A DNA stretch of 64,000 nt from NCBI RefSeq assembly GCF_910594005.1, contig NC_057826.1:77977163-78041162 (forward strand). The letters run 5' to 3'. The translations under genes were made by a program, and so were the position numbers. The stretch comes from Cervus elaphus (Eukaryota > Chordata > Mammalia > Artiodactyla > Cervidae). The notes under the pieces were generated by a model. The model made no database searches, was not told where the DNA came from, and was given only the letters and a program-made list of their open reading frames with translations. Below are positions 1 to 10,300 of the stretch, piece by piece (position 1 is the stretch's first letter; every line of letters starts with the position of its first letter).

Positions 1-953
1 ATGAAACCATATTTGGAATAGCAGCTGCAATTGTATTCACTATCTGATAAACTTTACAGTAATCCTTTGTCATTCTTCAAGAGCCATCTATCTTCTGCTC
101 AGGCCAATTAGTTGAATTGAGTGGAAATTGTCAACTCTGTATCTTTTAAGTCCTTTATGGAGGCACTAATTTTTGTAGTTTCTCCAGGAAAGCAGGATTA
201 CTTTGGATTTACTAGCTGGGAATTTAGAGGCAGTTCTAATATCTTCTTGTTGTCTTCACTTATCAGATAACCAAAATAGTGACTCTGACATTTGCTGAGT
301 GTGTCTTTTTCAATCATTCTAGAACTTGGGAAATAACCATGGGGTGAGTTCCAAGCCCAGCTGCCTAGACTGTGAGATGGACCTAAACCAAAACACCATA
401 ACCATTCAGCCTCAATAAAATCCTACTCTGACAAGCAGACAAGAGTGGCAGATTGGGTTTTCAAGATTTAGTGTTGTTTCAGAGCCAGTGTTTAGATATC
501 CCCAAAAGTCTGGTTATTTCCCTGCTCCAATGCACTATAACCTTGGCAAATGGTTGCAAGTCTTTGATGGGAAAGGAAAGAGGAAAAACTTGCAGTATAA
601 ACCTCTGGTCATGTAAATATAAATTAGAAAAACTGTAATTCTTTCTACATGTATGATATCTCATTATTTTTTACCTGTCAAATCTTGAATCTAGTTACAG
701 GTATAGAAGCAATGAAAGGTGCTGAAGGTGGGTCTTGAGGAGTTTCAGCATTTCCCTACAGGAGAGGAAGGTCATCATAGGTTCTCCAAGCAAAGGGGTA
801 CCTTACTCCTCGCATAGGGGAATAAAGTCTGCTTCCTCTAGCAAAGGAGACTGAGGGCCTCCCAGGGCCTTGGATTGATCAGAATCTGCCCACATGTTGC
901 CATCTCAATACTCGGGATCCTATGTCTATGCCAATCAAGGCCTTAATTTTAAC
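1..953. other. Intergenic DNA, no gene recognised
   Basis: No exon, RNA gene or confident repeat was seen. Two 61-codon frames on opposite strands near 453-664 overlap each other and resemble nothing known. Confidence 0.5.
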
Positions 954-955
954 TA

Positions 956-1510
956 CAGTAAGTCCCCTACATGCAAACCTTCAAGTTGTAAACTTTCAAA
1001 GATACGAACATGCCTTCGCATATCCAATCATATAAGTTAGTTCCTGCCTGGCATACATTGTCATGTGCCTACATTCTCTGCAACTGCTTTTGTGTACTTT
1101 AAGGGTAAAGCATCCGCCTGCAATGCGGGAGACCTGGGTTCAATCCCTGAGATGGGAAGATCCCCTGGAGAAGGAAATGGCAACCCACTGAGAGACTTCA
1201 CTTTATTTTCCTTTTCACTGTATAGAGTACTGTATTTCAAGCCCAGGATATAGGAAGAAAGCATAAAAGCAGAGGTGAGGTAACTGGTACTACTGTACTT
1301 TTCAAGGTCCTCTACTGTTAGATTAAAATGTTATTTTTGTGTTTTTTTATGTATTATTTGTGTGCAAAGTATTATAAACCTATAACAATACAGTGTTACA
1401 GTCAATTATGATAGTTGAGTACCTAGGCTAACTTTGCTGGACTTATGAGTTAATTAGACTTACGGACATACTCTCAGAACGGAGCATGTTCGTACGTAGG
1501 GGGGTTACTG
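956..1510. mobile_element. Tigger-like (Tc1/mariner class) non-autonomous DNA transposon
   Basis: The left end reads CAGTAAGTCCCCTAC and the right end is GTAGGGGGGTTACTG, its near-perfect inverted counterpart. Both ends are flanked by TA (954-955 and 1511-1512), the target duplication typical of Tc1/mariner elements. The interior has the GTTCGTA-type motifs and AT-rich text of mammalian Tigger-related repeats. There is no transposase frame. A ruminant SINE fragment sits inside, so this copy is older than the SINE. The exact family name is uncertain. Confidence 0.75.
1103..1217 (+). mobile_element. Bov-tA SINE fragment
   Basis: A tRNA-Glu-like head (GGTAAAGCATCCGCCTGCAA, then GGGTTCAATCCC) is followed by the first part of the BovA body (GGAAATGGCAACCCACT). 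It is truncated and nested in the Tigger-like element. Confidence 0.8.
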
Positions 1511-1512
1511 TA

Positions 1513-2193
1513 TAAGAGACTTTGAGTTAACTTGGTATTGTAATCCACCTGCTCATGACATTAGTCTTTGAATTTGGTTTTCAGAAATGTCGAATACTGC
1601 AACAACAAGAAATAAGGATTTTTTTCACAGCTGTCGCAGAAACTTTCTAGTTCTTTGCCTAGACCTTATGCTGAAATGTGTTGATATTACCCCAAATTCA
1701 TTATTTTCTTTCTCAAATTTCTTTATGGCACCCAGAAGCAACTCACATTCCTTACACTCTTTATTTCCACTAAATTGTTCAATGATAACAGCTACCTGGT
1801 AATTCAGCACTTCCTTCTGTAAGCACCTGATATCAGGGACTACTAGCATCCCATTTACCAGTGGCAGTGGGATCACTACACCTAGCAAAATCAGGGAATT
1901 GATACCATCTCCCCATCTGGAAGGTTCTGTTTAACTGAATCAGTTCCAGACCAAAGACTGTACTATTTAGGGTCAGCCAGGTTAGCAGAACCACTGTGAA
2001 TGATACAGAATATAGGAGTAAGAATTCATTATAGTAATTAGAACTTACAAACACAAGAGGAGCTGGAGAAGGGAAGGTCTGGAAAAAGGGAGTCAGAGGA
2101 TTGGAAGGGGGTCATTAAGTTACCTGCATGAAGCAGTAGCACAAAGGCACGGGCTGGGGCTTGAAGGAAAATCTAAGTACCTAAGCACTTTCA
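1513..2193. other. Intergenic DNA, nothing recognised
   Basis: AT-rich unique-looking sequence. An 87-codon minus-strand frame (1625-1888) has no recognisable domain and no flanking gene signals. Confidence 0.45.
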
Positions 2194-2486
2194 AAGGAAA
2201 TCAGTCCTGAATAGTCATTGGGAGGACTGATGTTAACACTGAAGCTCCAATACTTTGGCCACCTGATGCGAAGAACCAACTCATTGGAAAAGACCCTGAT
2301 GCTGGGAAAGACTGAAGACAGGAGGAGAAGGAGCAACTGAGGATGAGATGGCTGGATGGCATCACTGACACTATGGACATGAGTTTGAGCAAACTCCAGG
2401 AGTTGGCGATGGACAGGGAGGCCTGGCGTGCTGCAGTCCATGAGGTCGCAAAGAGTCGGACATGACTGAGCGACTGAACTGACTGA
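2194..2486 (+). mobile_element. BovB (RTE) LINE 3' end, 5'-truncated
   Basis: Contains the BovB 3' hallmark text: CCAATACTTTGGCCACCTGA, then GGATGAGATGGCTGGATGGC, and the tail GACTGAGCGACTGAACTGA. It codes only for the remnant C-terminus of the reverse transcriptase frame and is broken by stops. It is not functional. Confidence 0.92.
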
Positions 2487-2727
2487 AGCTCTTTCAGCCA
2501 CCAAAATGGGACTGTGAAGAGGAACTCATTGAGAGGTGTACGATAAGCTGCTATGTCTTGGGTGGATCCACAGCCAGGCATCTGGTGATGGGCCTGGGGT
2601 AACTGTTGGTAGGCAGAGCCAAGAGCCAGAAAGATTAGCTGGCATAGAATGGAGGAGAAGAAGGACAAAGTGGGACCCACCTAGCACCCTGGCATCTATC
2701 ACTGTACCTGACCACAGTGACCTTCTA
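2487..2727. other. Unassigned segment 5' of the LTR
   Basis: No gene recognised. A perfect CACAGTG at 2713-2719 looks like a recombination heptamer, but its only nonamer-like partner lies inside the inserted LTR, so it was rejected as an RSS. Confidence 0.5.
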
Positions 2728-2731
2728 AGAG

Positions 2732-3658
2732 TGTAATAGGGAAGAACAAACCTGACTCCATACTGGATCTGTTTTTCACTTGATCTTTTGTATTCTATTG
2801 TTTTTGCCACAAGTTAAAAATGTTGCCTATAACCTAAAACATACAGGATGGCCCATTCTCAGGGCTCTGACTTTAAAGTGTAACACTTTTCCACTCAAAA
2901 AAGATAAAAATAGCCAGAAAGATAAAGAACATTACAGCATACTAACACATATATATGGAATTTAGAAAGATGGTAATGATAACCCTATATGCAAAACAGA
3001 AAAAGAGACACAGATGTACAGAACAGACTTTTGGACTCTGTGGGAGAAGGCAAGGGTGGGATGTTCAGAGAGAATAGCACTGAAACAAGTATACTATCAA
3101 GGGTGAAACAGATCGCCAGCCCAGGTGGGATGCATGAGACAAGTGCTCGGGCCTGGTGCACTGGGAAGACCCAGAGGAATCGGGTGGAGAGGGAGGAGGG
3201 AGGGGGGATCGGGATGGGGAATACGTGTAACTCCATGGCTGATTCATGTCAATGTATGACAAAACCCACTGAAATGTTGTGAAGTAATTAGCCTCCAACT
3301 AATAAAAATAAATTTAAAAAAAAAGATAAAAATCTGCAGAACTCAGAATAACTTCTGTCTTGTTGGAGGCGTATAGGAACATTGTGATTAGACTTCTGTG
3401 GACAGTTAAAAGAGCAAAGGACTCCACCATGAAGAAGCTCGCAGCAACCAACCACAACACCACCACCATTAACACCCCTTTTAGTATAAATGAAGCCCAA
3501 ACTCTAACGTGGGGAAGATGTTTCTTTGGGACACAAGTCCGCCATCTTTGCAGTCTGCTGGCTTTCTGAATCAAGTCACTATTACTTGCCCCAACAACTT
3601 ATCTCTTGATTTACTGGCCTGTCATGTGGTGAGCAGTATGAGCTTGGACTCAGTAACA
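2732..3658 (+). mobile_element. Solo ERV-type LTR (class I-like), interrupted by an L1 fragment
   Basis: The unit starts TG and ends CA. It is flanked on both sides by the same four bases, AGAG (2728-2731 and 3659-3662), as expected for a retroviral integration with a 4-bp duplication. The 3' part has a TATA-like TATAAATGAAGCCC (3485-3498) and a typical LTR end (GCTTGGACTCAGTAACA). No gag, pol or env sequence adjoins it, so it is a solo LTR left by recombination. Without the inserted L1 and its duplicated target, the LTR is roughly 0.5 kb. The specific ERV family is not identified. Confidence 0.75.
2912..3318 (+). mobile_element. Ruminant L1 3' end inserted in the LTR
   Basis: Text such as GGTGGGATGCATGAGACAAG, then CATGGCTGATTCATGTCAAT and CCTCCAACTAATAAAAATAA, is the typical ruminant L1 3' UTR end. 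A 15-bp target duplication, AAAAAAGATAAAAAT, flanks it (2897-2911 and 3319-3333), giving exact borders. Strongly 5'-truncated. Confidence 0.88.
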
Positions 3659-3662
3659 AGAG

Positions 3663-4689
3663 AAATTGTCACTGCTTCCCTTCTGCCTTCCAAATTTCAT
3701 GCAACTTCGTCACATGCCCATTTCTAATACAGAACTTCACACAGAAGAGGATTCTGGAAACACAGTTGTCAGAGTAGTTGTCCAGTACAAACCTGCACTC
3801 CTTATGTCAGATATCGGAAGACAGTCAGTATGGGCAGAAAGAAACATAGAGAAGCCCCTGGGAGCTCCTTGGTGACCTTGTGACTGTGGATCACCTGTGA
3901 TGGGGAATTCCTGAAGATGGCAGTCCAGGCCCACAGAGGACTTTCCTCTCAGAGATGCAAATGTCAGTGTGGATATACTGGGAGTCCTTCTGGAGACAGT
4001 GAGACTAAAAGAAACACTATAGGGTATGATGAACAAAAGGCTTGTTTCCTGTAGGTGACCTGGTCTTCCCGAAAGGGGGTGAACAGAAAAGGAGAGTGAA
4101 CACAATTCCAGGGCCCTACAAATTCTAAAATGCAGAGAACTTTATTCTGAACTATTTACACAAACAGTGCTTGCCTTTTATCAATTCGGGCAGGATCTCT
4201 GCAAATGAGAGAGAGAGATGGAGTAGAAGATTCATAATGCAGCTCAGTGAAAATGCTTTCCTCCTTTTGCACATCCTGGTTGCCCTGCTCTAAGTTCCAG
4301 CTGCCCACATTTACACAACAGTCACACTGCGATCCCCCCATCACCTGCCTCCTGTACCTACATTCTGTCCTGGGACCCCACCTCGTTACCTGCCGTGGAC
4401 ACTGGCCACAGTGGTAGAACCAGAGAACAGACACACAAAAATATGCAAAAGGAAACAGAGTTTCCAACATCAGGGCAATGTCCCTCAACTAGAGTACATA
4501 ATGTTCTTTAAACATGTAGAAAAATAAACTGGTATTTAAACTCCACGTGCTTATTATTGCTCTTATACCAACTACAAAAATGCAAGTTAAACATGCAGAA
4601 AACTTTAAAACCAGTAAAACTTTAATGATTTTAATTTATGATGTTTTGCTAAACTAAATCATCAATTTGGAGCTGTATATATATATATA
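3663..4689. other. Intergenic DNA, nothing recognised
   Basis: No repeat or exon could be named. The 122- and 110-codon minus-strand frames (3737-4105, 4156-4488) show no recognisable motif. Confidence 0.45.
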
Positions 4690-4942
4690 AATCCCTGGAG
4701 GAGAGCATGGCACCCCACTCCAGTACTCTTGCCTGGAGAATCCCATGGACAGAGGAGCCTGGCGGGTTACAGTCCATGGGGTCGCACAGAGTCAGACATG
4801 ACTGAAGTGACATATAAATTCCTGGAGGAGGGCAAGGCAACCCAATGCAATAGTCTTTCTTAGAAAATCCCAAGGACAGAGGAGCCTGGCAGGCTACAGT
4901 CCATAGGGTCGCAAAGAGTTGGACGCGACAAGTGACTTAGCA
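4690..4942 (+). mobile_element. Bov-A2-type dimeric SINE
   Basis: Two successive BovA monomers (about 4690-4810 and 4818-4942) each carry the block AGGAGCCTGGC..GGTCGCA..AGTC/TTGGA. There is no tRNA head. A CA repeat follows directly, a common configuration for this family. Confidence 0.85.

Positions 4943-4944
<2 letters not shown>

Positions 4945-4970
<26 letters not shown>
4945..4970. repeat. (CA)n microsatellite
   Basis: Thirteen uninterrupted CA units at the tail of the Bov-A2 element; likely polymorphic. Confidence 0.97.
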
Positions 4971-4973
<3 letters not shown>

Positions 4974-5053
4974 GCATGTTGGATTTTACTTATCAGTTTG
5001 ATTCTTCTGATTTTCATCACTGTTAGTTTTCCTTTGTTCAAAAATAAATTCAT

Positions 5054-5325
5054 GGACTCCCTGGTGGTCCAGTGATTAAGAATCTGCCTTGCAATGCAGA
5101 GGATATCAGTTCTATCCCTGGTCTGGGCAGATGCCACATGCCATGGGGCAACTAAGCCCATGTGCCACAACTACTGAGGCCACGCACTGCAACTACTGAA
5201 GCCCACAGGCCCAAAAGTCTGGGCTCTGCAACAAGAGAAGCCATCGCAGCAAGCAGCCCACACACCACAACTAGAGAGTAGCCCTCACGCAGCAACAACG
5301 ACCCCCAGCAGCCTAAATAAATACA
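5054..5325 (+). mobile_element. CHR-2-type tRNA-derived SINE
   Basis: Begins GGACTCCCTGGTGGTCCAGT, continues through the tRNA-like box and CCACAACTACTGAGGCC text, and ends AAATAAATAC. It is a near full-length ruminant CHR-class element. Confidence 0.85.
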
Positions 5326-5384
5326 TCCATATACATCATTCACTTGATGGGTTGATGAATTACTGTGCACCAACAGTACAATTC

Positions 5385-6000
5385 ATGGCAAATAGATGGG
5401 GAAACAGTGGAAACAGTGGCTGATTTTATTTTGGGGGGCTCCAAAATCACTGCAAATGGTGACTGCAGCCATGAAATTAAAAGATGCTTACTCCTTGGAT
5501 GGAAGGTTACGATCAACCTAGACAGCATATTAAAAAGCAGAGATATTACTTTACCAACAAAGGTCCGTCTAGTCAAGGCTATGGTTTTTCCAGTGGTCAT
5601 GTATGGATATGAGAGTTGGACTATAAAGAAAGCTGAGCACTGAAGAATTGATGCTTTTCAACTGTGGTGTTGGAGAAGGCTCTTGAGAGTCCCTTGGACT
5701 GCAAGGAGATCCAACCAGTCCATCCTAAAGGAGGTCAGTCCTGGATGTTCATTGGAAGCACTGATGTTGAAGCTGAATCTCCAATACTTTGGCCACCTGA
5801 TGCGAAGAGCTGACTCATCTGAAAAGATCCTGATGCTGGGAAAGATTGGGGGCAGGAGGAGAAGGGGATGACAGAGGATGAGATGGTTGGATGGCATCAC
5901 CGACTCAATGGATATGAGTTTGGGTAAGCTCCAGGAGTTGGTGATGGACAGGGAGGCCTGGCGTGCTGCAGTTCATGGGGTTGCAAAGAGTTGAACATGA
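5385..6000 (+). mobile_element. BovB LINE 3' portion with RT-frame remnant
   Basis: The plus-strand frame 5365-5643 encodes the C-terminal region of the BovB reverse transcriptase polyprotein (SWQIDGETVETV.. KITANGDCSHEIKR.. KAMVFPVVMYGYESWTIKKA). It stops early at 5641, after which homologous text continues to the BovB 3' end near 6000. It is dead: truncated at the 5' side and carrying a premature stop. Confidence 0.93.
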
Positions 6001-6003
6001 CTG

Positions 6004-6173
6004 AGAGACTTCACTTTCACTTTTCACTTTCATGCACTGGAGAAGGAAATGGCAACCCACTCCAGTGTTCTTGCATGGAGAATCCCAGGGACGGCGGAGC
6101 CTGGTGGGCTGCCGTCTATGGGGTTGCACAGTCGGACACGACTGAAGCGACTTAGTAGCAGCAGCAGCAGCAT
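6004..6173 (+). mobile_element. BovA/ART2A-type SINE unit
   Basis: A BovA monomer (GGCAACCCACTCCAGTGTTC to GTCGGACACGACTGAAGCGA) ends in an AGC triplet run. It abuts the BovB 3' end, in keeping with the shared BovB/BovA ancestry. Confidence 0.8.
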
Positions 6174-7571
6174 ACCTACTACTAAGCAACGGTAGCTAAA
6201 TTGTTCATACAAAAGTTGAACTGTACACATATAGTCATGCAAACGGTGAATATGGAACCAATCGTACATTGAGTTTTACATGCTTATAGCATTCAACTTG
6301 TAACAACTCCATTTCCATAATTGTTTTCTATTCAAATTACCTGACCTCACTTGCCCTTCATTTAGTGCTAACATTACTGAAAAAGCAAAAGAGGGCATTG
6401 GAGTCTTGCGGCAGTATTGCTTGTACGATCACCATAAGATAAGGCCCAATGTGATTCAGTTACATTTTAAAGAAATATGTACTTTTTACAATCTTGCATA
6501 TAATTCAAGGCTGATTTTCCCACAAGAAAAAAAATGGGGAATTAATTTATAAAACTAATATATCTACAACTTTGTAACATACTTCTGTTTTGATGATGCT
6601 CTTTATTTCCTTAGTACTATCTATAATATTTAGCAATTGCTCTTCTTTAAATTAATGATAAAGTGTATTAAGGCATTGTTGGGCTTTCTTCATGGCACCA
6701 AATTACAGCTAACATCTGTCTAAAATGTACGCATTTTCAACATGAGTTTTCATACCAACATGAGTTTTTGTAACAACTCTTAGTAAATGCTAATATAAAA
6801 AGACATAAAACAATTTAAAAACTTTAGTGACTGTTAAAAATAGTAACATTAAAGAAACCGATATCTCTTCCAGCTATTTTCATAAAGCAAAAAGAAGACC
6901 ATAACATACTATTAATAACAGTGAATGTCTGGTTACTTCCCTTATGAGCTAAAGTGGCGCCACCATGTGGCAGGAGTGAAAAAAAGCTTAATTGTTTTAG
7001 TTCAACTGAAAGTTACGCAAATCTTAATTTATGTTTAGTAAGAACTACACTATTACAAGTTTTGCTCATACTATATATGGGTTATTTAATTTTTATATCA
7101 CGCCACTTAAATTTCACATAGTTTATGAAGCCCAACTGCATGTTTTAGACTATCATTCTGTTGAAACACATTTTTAATTCTCATAAAAACATGAAGACCC
7201 ATAAAAATTTCAGAGATACATATATTTCAAATGTGATAAATACAAAGTATAAATGAATGTTTAAAAGCAATTTTCAAATAATCCCTGTTACTATTACAAT
7301 TTCCATACAGATCTTGGAAATGTCTTAAAATCAATGATAATTTTGTCTCTGTAAAAAGAACGTTATTCAAAAAAAGGACAATAACTTAACCAAATGTGGA
7401 ATACTATTTTTGTCACTACCATTTAAAATTGATAAGTTCTTTTCTTCCTAAATTTTTCAATCAGAAATTTAATTAGTCTAAATTTTTGCTATATTTAAGA
7501 TATAATTTATTGCTTTGTTCACTTCTTTGTTAAACCAGCATAATGTAACCTGATTGTTAAAATTAGTTGTT
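6174..7571. other. AT-rich intergenic DNA
   Basis: No gene. Likely partly old, decayed LINE sequence. It holds the CTCF-like motif at 6960-6973, which stands out as a GC-rich island in AT-rich text. Confidence 0.5.
6960..6973 (+). promoter_or_regulatory. Candidate CTCF site
   Basis: CCACCATGTGGCAG differs at one position (T for G at position 7) from the usual degenerate CTCF core CCASYAGRKGGCRS. It is not inside a recognised repeat. Binding is inferred, not shown. Confidence 0.4.
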
Positions 7572-7782
7572 CCTGGTTAGTCACTCAGTCATGTCCGACT
7601 CTTTGTGACCCCATGGACTGTAGCCCACCAGGCCCCTTTGTCTATGAGATTTTTCAGGTGAGAATACTAGAGCGGGTTGCCATTTCCTTCTCCAGGGGAT
7701 CTTTCTGACCCAGGAATCGAACTGGGGTGTCCTGGATTGCAGGCAGATTCTTTACCAGCTGAGCTACCAGGGAAGCTTCCCC
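7572..7782 (-). mobile_element. Bov-tA SINE, full length
   Basis: Complete element in reverse: BovA body (GACTCTTTGTGACCCCATGG..), then the tRNA head ending CCAGGGAAGC. A 13-bp target duplication, AAAATTAGTTGTT, flanks it (7559-7571 and 7783-7795). Confidence 0.95.
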
Positions 7783-7795
7783 AAAATTAGTTGTT

Positions 7796-8623
7796 AACCA
7801 TATTATAACTTTTTAAATTCCCTAGGAAATTATCTCATGATTAAGTACTCAATATCACAGCTCATGGGAATAGGGTGACTACTGTTTTCCTTCAGCTCTT
7901 TTGTATTTTACAAATTTTCCATATAAGAAATATACTAATTTTATGATAAAAATTGAAACTTCTACAAGAATAAATGTTCATGTTAGAAAAGAAATAACAA
8001 AATTAGTTACTTAGGGTATAACATACAATAAACAAAAATTGACATACTATTTTACTCCAGCAGTGAGAAGAATGAGAGAGGCTGAGGTATCTTTCCTACC
8101 ACAGCACAAAAGCCTGTGTTGATAAATATTAATAATGGAAATGAACATATACTGTGACTCAGCAACTACTGGGTCCCAGCCTTAGTATTACCCTCACTGT
8201 AAAAGAAAGCATGTACAAGACTGCAGCAATGTGGGGTCATAAGAAGCTGCAAATAACATAATCATATGGCAACAATGATATAATAAATTATGTTGTCTAA
8301 TTTATTGTGTTGTCTAATTTACTCCATACACTTAAAAATAATAAAGTGAATCTGTACAAAATAGCAGCTTCATTACCACTGAGTGGGAATAGCAAGTTGT
8401 AGAACAACATATAGAAATTGATGCCATTTATGTTAGTAAAAATACTTGTACAATATAAACCCTGGATATCTCACAGTAAAAGGACAAAGTACAAAGACAA
8501 AGTAAAAGTACAAAGACAAATTCCCTATTAATAGCAACCTTGGGAATGGAAATAACACTTGAGGGAGGGAGACAGTCAATGAACATTTGGACTTTCATTG
8601 CAATGCTTTAATTTTTATAACAG
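7796..8623 (+). repeat. Probable old L1 3' UTR remnants
   Basis: AT-rich text resembles decayed mammalian L1 3' ends (near 7890-7960 and 8340-8620: weak matches to the stretch ending in a T-rich run and TTTTATAA). It includes small local duplications, for example GTTGTCTAATTTA twice near 8292-8322 and AAAGTACAAAGACAAA repeats near 8483-8522. No gene. Confidence 0.45.
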
Positions 8624-8634
8624 GAATGTTTGAG

Positions 8635-9008
8635 GAGATTCCCTGATGGTCCAGTAGTGAAGACTCTGTGCTCCCAATGTAGGGGCCTGGGTTAGATTCC
8701 TAACTGGGGAACAGATATCACATGCTGCGGGCTTCCCTCCTAGCTCAGTCAATAAAGAATCTGCCTGCAATGCAGGAGACATGGGTTTGATTCCTGGATC
8801 AGGAAGATCCCCTGGAGAAGGAAATGGCAACCCACTCCAGTATTCTTGCCTGGAGAATCCCATGAACAGAGGAACCTTGCTGGCTACAGTCCATGGGGTC
8901 GCAAGAGTCGGACACGACTGAGTGACTTTCACTACTTCACTACTACTCACTATCACATGCTGCAACTAAAACCTGGCACAGTCAAATAAATAAAATAATT
9001 TTTAAAAA
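8635..9008 (+). mobile_element. CHR-type SINE split by a Bov-tA insertion
   Basis: The two halves (8635-8728 and 8951-9008) form one CHR element, from GATTCCCTGATGGTCCAGTA to an A/T-rich AAATAAATAAAATAA tail. The outer target duplication is GAATGTTTGAG (8624-8634 and 9009-9019). Confidence 0.9.
8729..8950 (+). mobile_element. Bov-tA SINE nested in the CHR SINE
   Basis: A full tRNA head (GGGCTTCCCTCCTAGCTCAG) and BovA body end in a CACTACTTCACTACTACT tail. The target duplication TATCACATGCTGC (8716-8728 and 8951-8963) is taken from the CHR element, so Bov-tA is the younger insertion. Confidence 0.95.
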
Positions 9009-9124
9009 GAATGTTTGAGTATATTACTTGTATCATCAAATTTAAATTTTTAGAGTTTTCTTCTCTATCCCCATAGATGTACATTTCTGTACATAGCAAG
9101 TAACAAAATCTACCTTTATTAGTG

Positions 9125-9345
9125 ATTTTTAATGTCACTGACACTCTGCTAAACATTTTACATGCTTTGCATTTAAACTTATCATTAACCTTATGATGCC
9201 AATTTTATTAATCCCCATTTTACATGATAAATATGATAAAACCAAGCCTCAAAGGGAATAGGTAAATTGTCCAAATTCACCAAATCCATAAGTGTTATAA
9301 TCAGAATTTGAATTCAGGTAGCTGGCTCAGAGCTATAGTCTTAAT
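9125..9345 (-). repeat. MIR-like SINE remnant
   Basis: Reads as a MIR reverse complement: GCTAAACATTTTACATGC, then TAATCCCCATTTTACATGAT and ATTTGAATTCAGGTAGCTGG. Diverged and not active. Confidence 0.7.
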
Positions 9346-10083
9346 GAAATTGCTGTTTTGCACATTTCCTTGTAGAAGTGAGTATACACATAAGCATGTG
9401 CGCATGCACACACACACCTCTGCTATCCAGCCTCTTCTATATCTTCTATATTTATATCTCTCTTGAAATGCACAGGTTGTTAGTATTTTCTCTCTATAAC
9501 TTTCCACAGAAATGTCCTTGCTCAAGTGCTGAGTTGAGGTGATAGATAACCTTACAACATTGATTGTTTCGTATTTTGTGTTCCTGGTTACACTTCTCCC
9601 ATTAAAGTTTGCAAGGTAGCACCTGAATTTATTTCTTCCCTATCTGCTCCATTTGCTGTCTTCATTAGGATGGGCATATTCTACTCAGTCTTTTCCCAAT
9701 TTATTAAAATATTTTCCCTTCGCTTAAAAAGTTACAGAAAACATGTGTTCTCCAAGTGTCTTTGGGTAGCAGTAGGGTTTGCTGATGGCTAGAGGAAGTT
9801 CAAAGTTGAGTCACTGGTCCTCTATCTATAGAACCGAGCAAGCGCATGTTCTTCATGAACGCAGAGGTGATCAGCACATCAGTGGCAAACTTAAAATATC
9901 TAAACTGGGATGAGATTCAGATTTAAAACCAAATGCCAGTGTATTTGCTCTTTTAGTCCCTGTCCAAGGCACTTCTTCCCTTGCTTATTATGATACTTTG
10001 GAAGCCAAATTATTGATAATAAACTTGTTTGCTGTGAATATGGGAAGTTAAACAGCTTGGGAGGGGGTTATTATATTTCTCCT
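9346..10083. other. Intergenic DNA, nothing recognised
   Basis: No gene seen. A short alternating CA/GC stretch (about 9380-9420) is the only low-complexity feature. Confidence 0.45.
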
Positions 10084-10300
10084 TGTTGTTGTTGTTGTTT
10101 AGTCATTAAGTGGTGTCTGACTCTTAGCAACCTCGTGGGCTGTAGCCTGCCAGGTTCCTCTGTACGCGTGATTTCCCAGAGAAGAATACTGGAGTAGGTT
10201 GCCATTTCCTTCTTCAAAGGATCTTCCCAATCCAGATATCAAACCCATGTGTCCGGCATTGGCAGGTGGATTCTTTACTGCGGAACCACAAGGGAAGCCT
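10084..10300 (-). mobile_element. Bov-tA SINE, diverged
   Basis: Starts with a GTT triplet run, then BovA body and tRNA head in reverse, ending ACAAGGGAAGCCT. More substitutions than the other Bov-tA copies in the window suggest an older insertion. Confidence 0.88.

Noticed and set aside
2713..2751. CACAGTG with an ACAAAC-like nonamer 23 bp away, and upstream text that could read as a V end (YHCT)
   Set aside because: The nonamer lies inside the LTR that begins at 2732, so the pair arose by insertion. There is a stop directly after the Cys and no V framework upstream.
5365..5643. Open frame encoding reverse-transcriptase-like sequence
   Set aside because: A truncated BovB remnant, annotated as a mobile element rather than a host gene.
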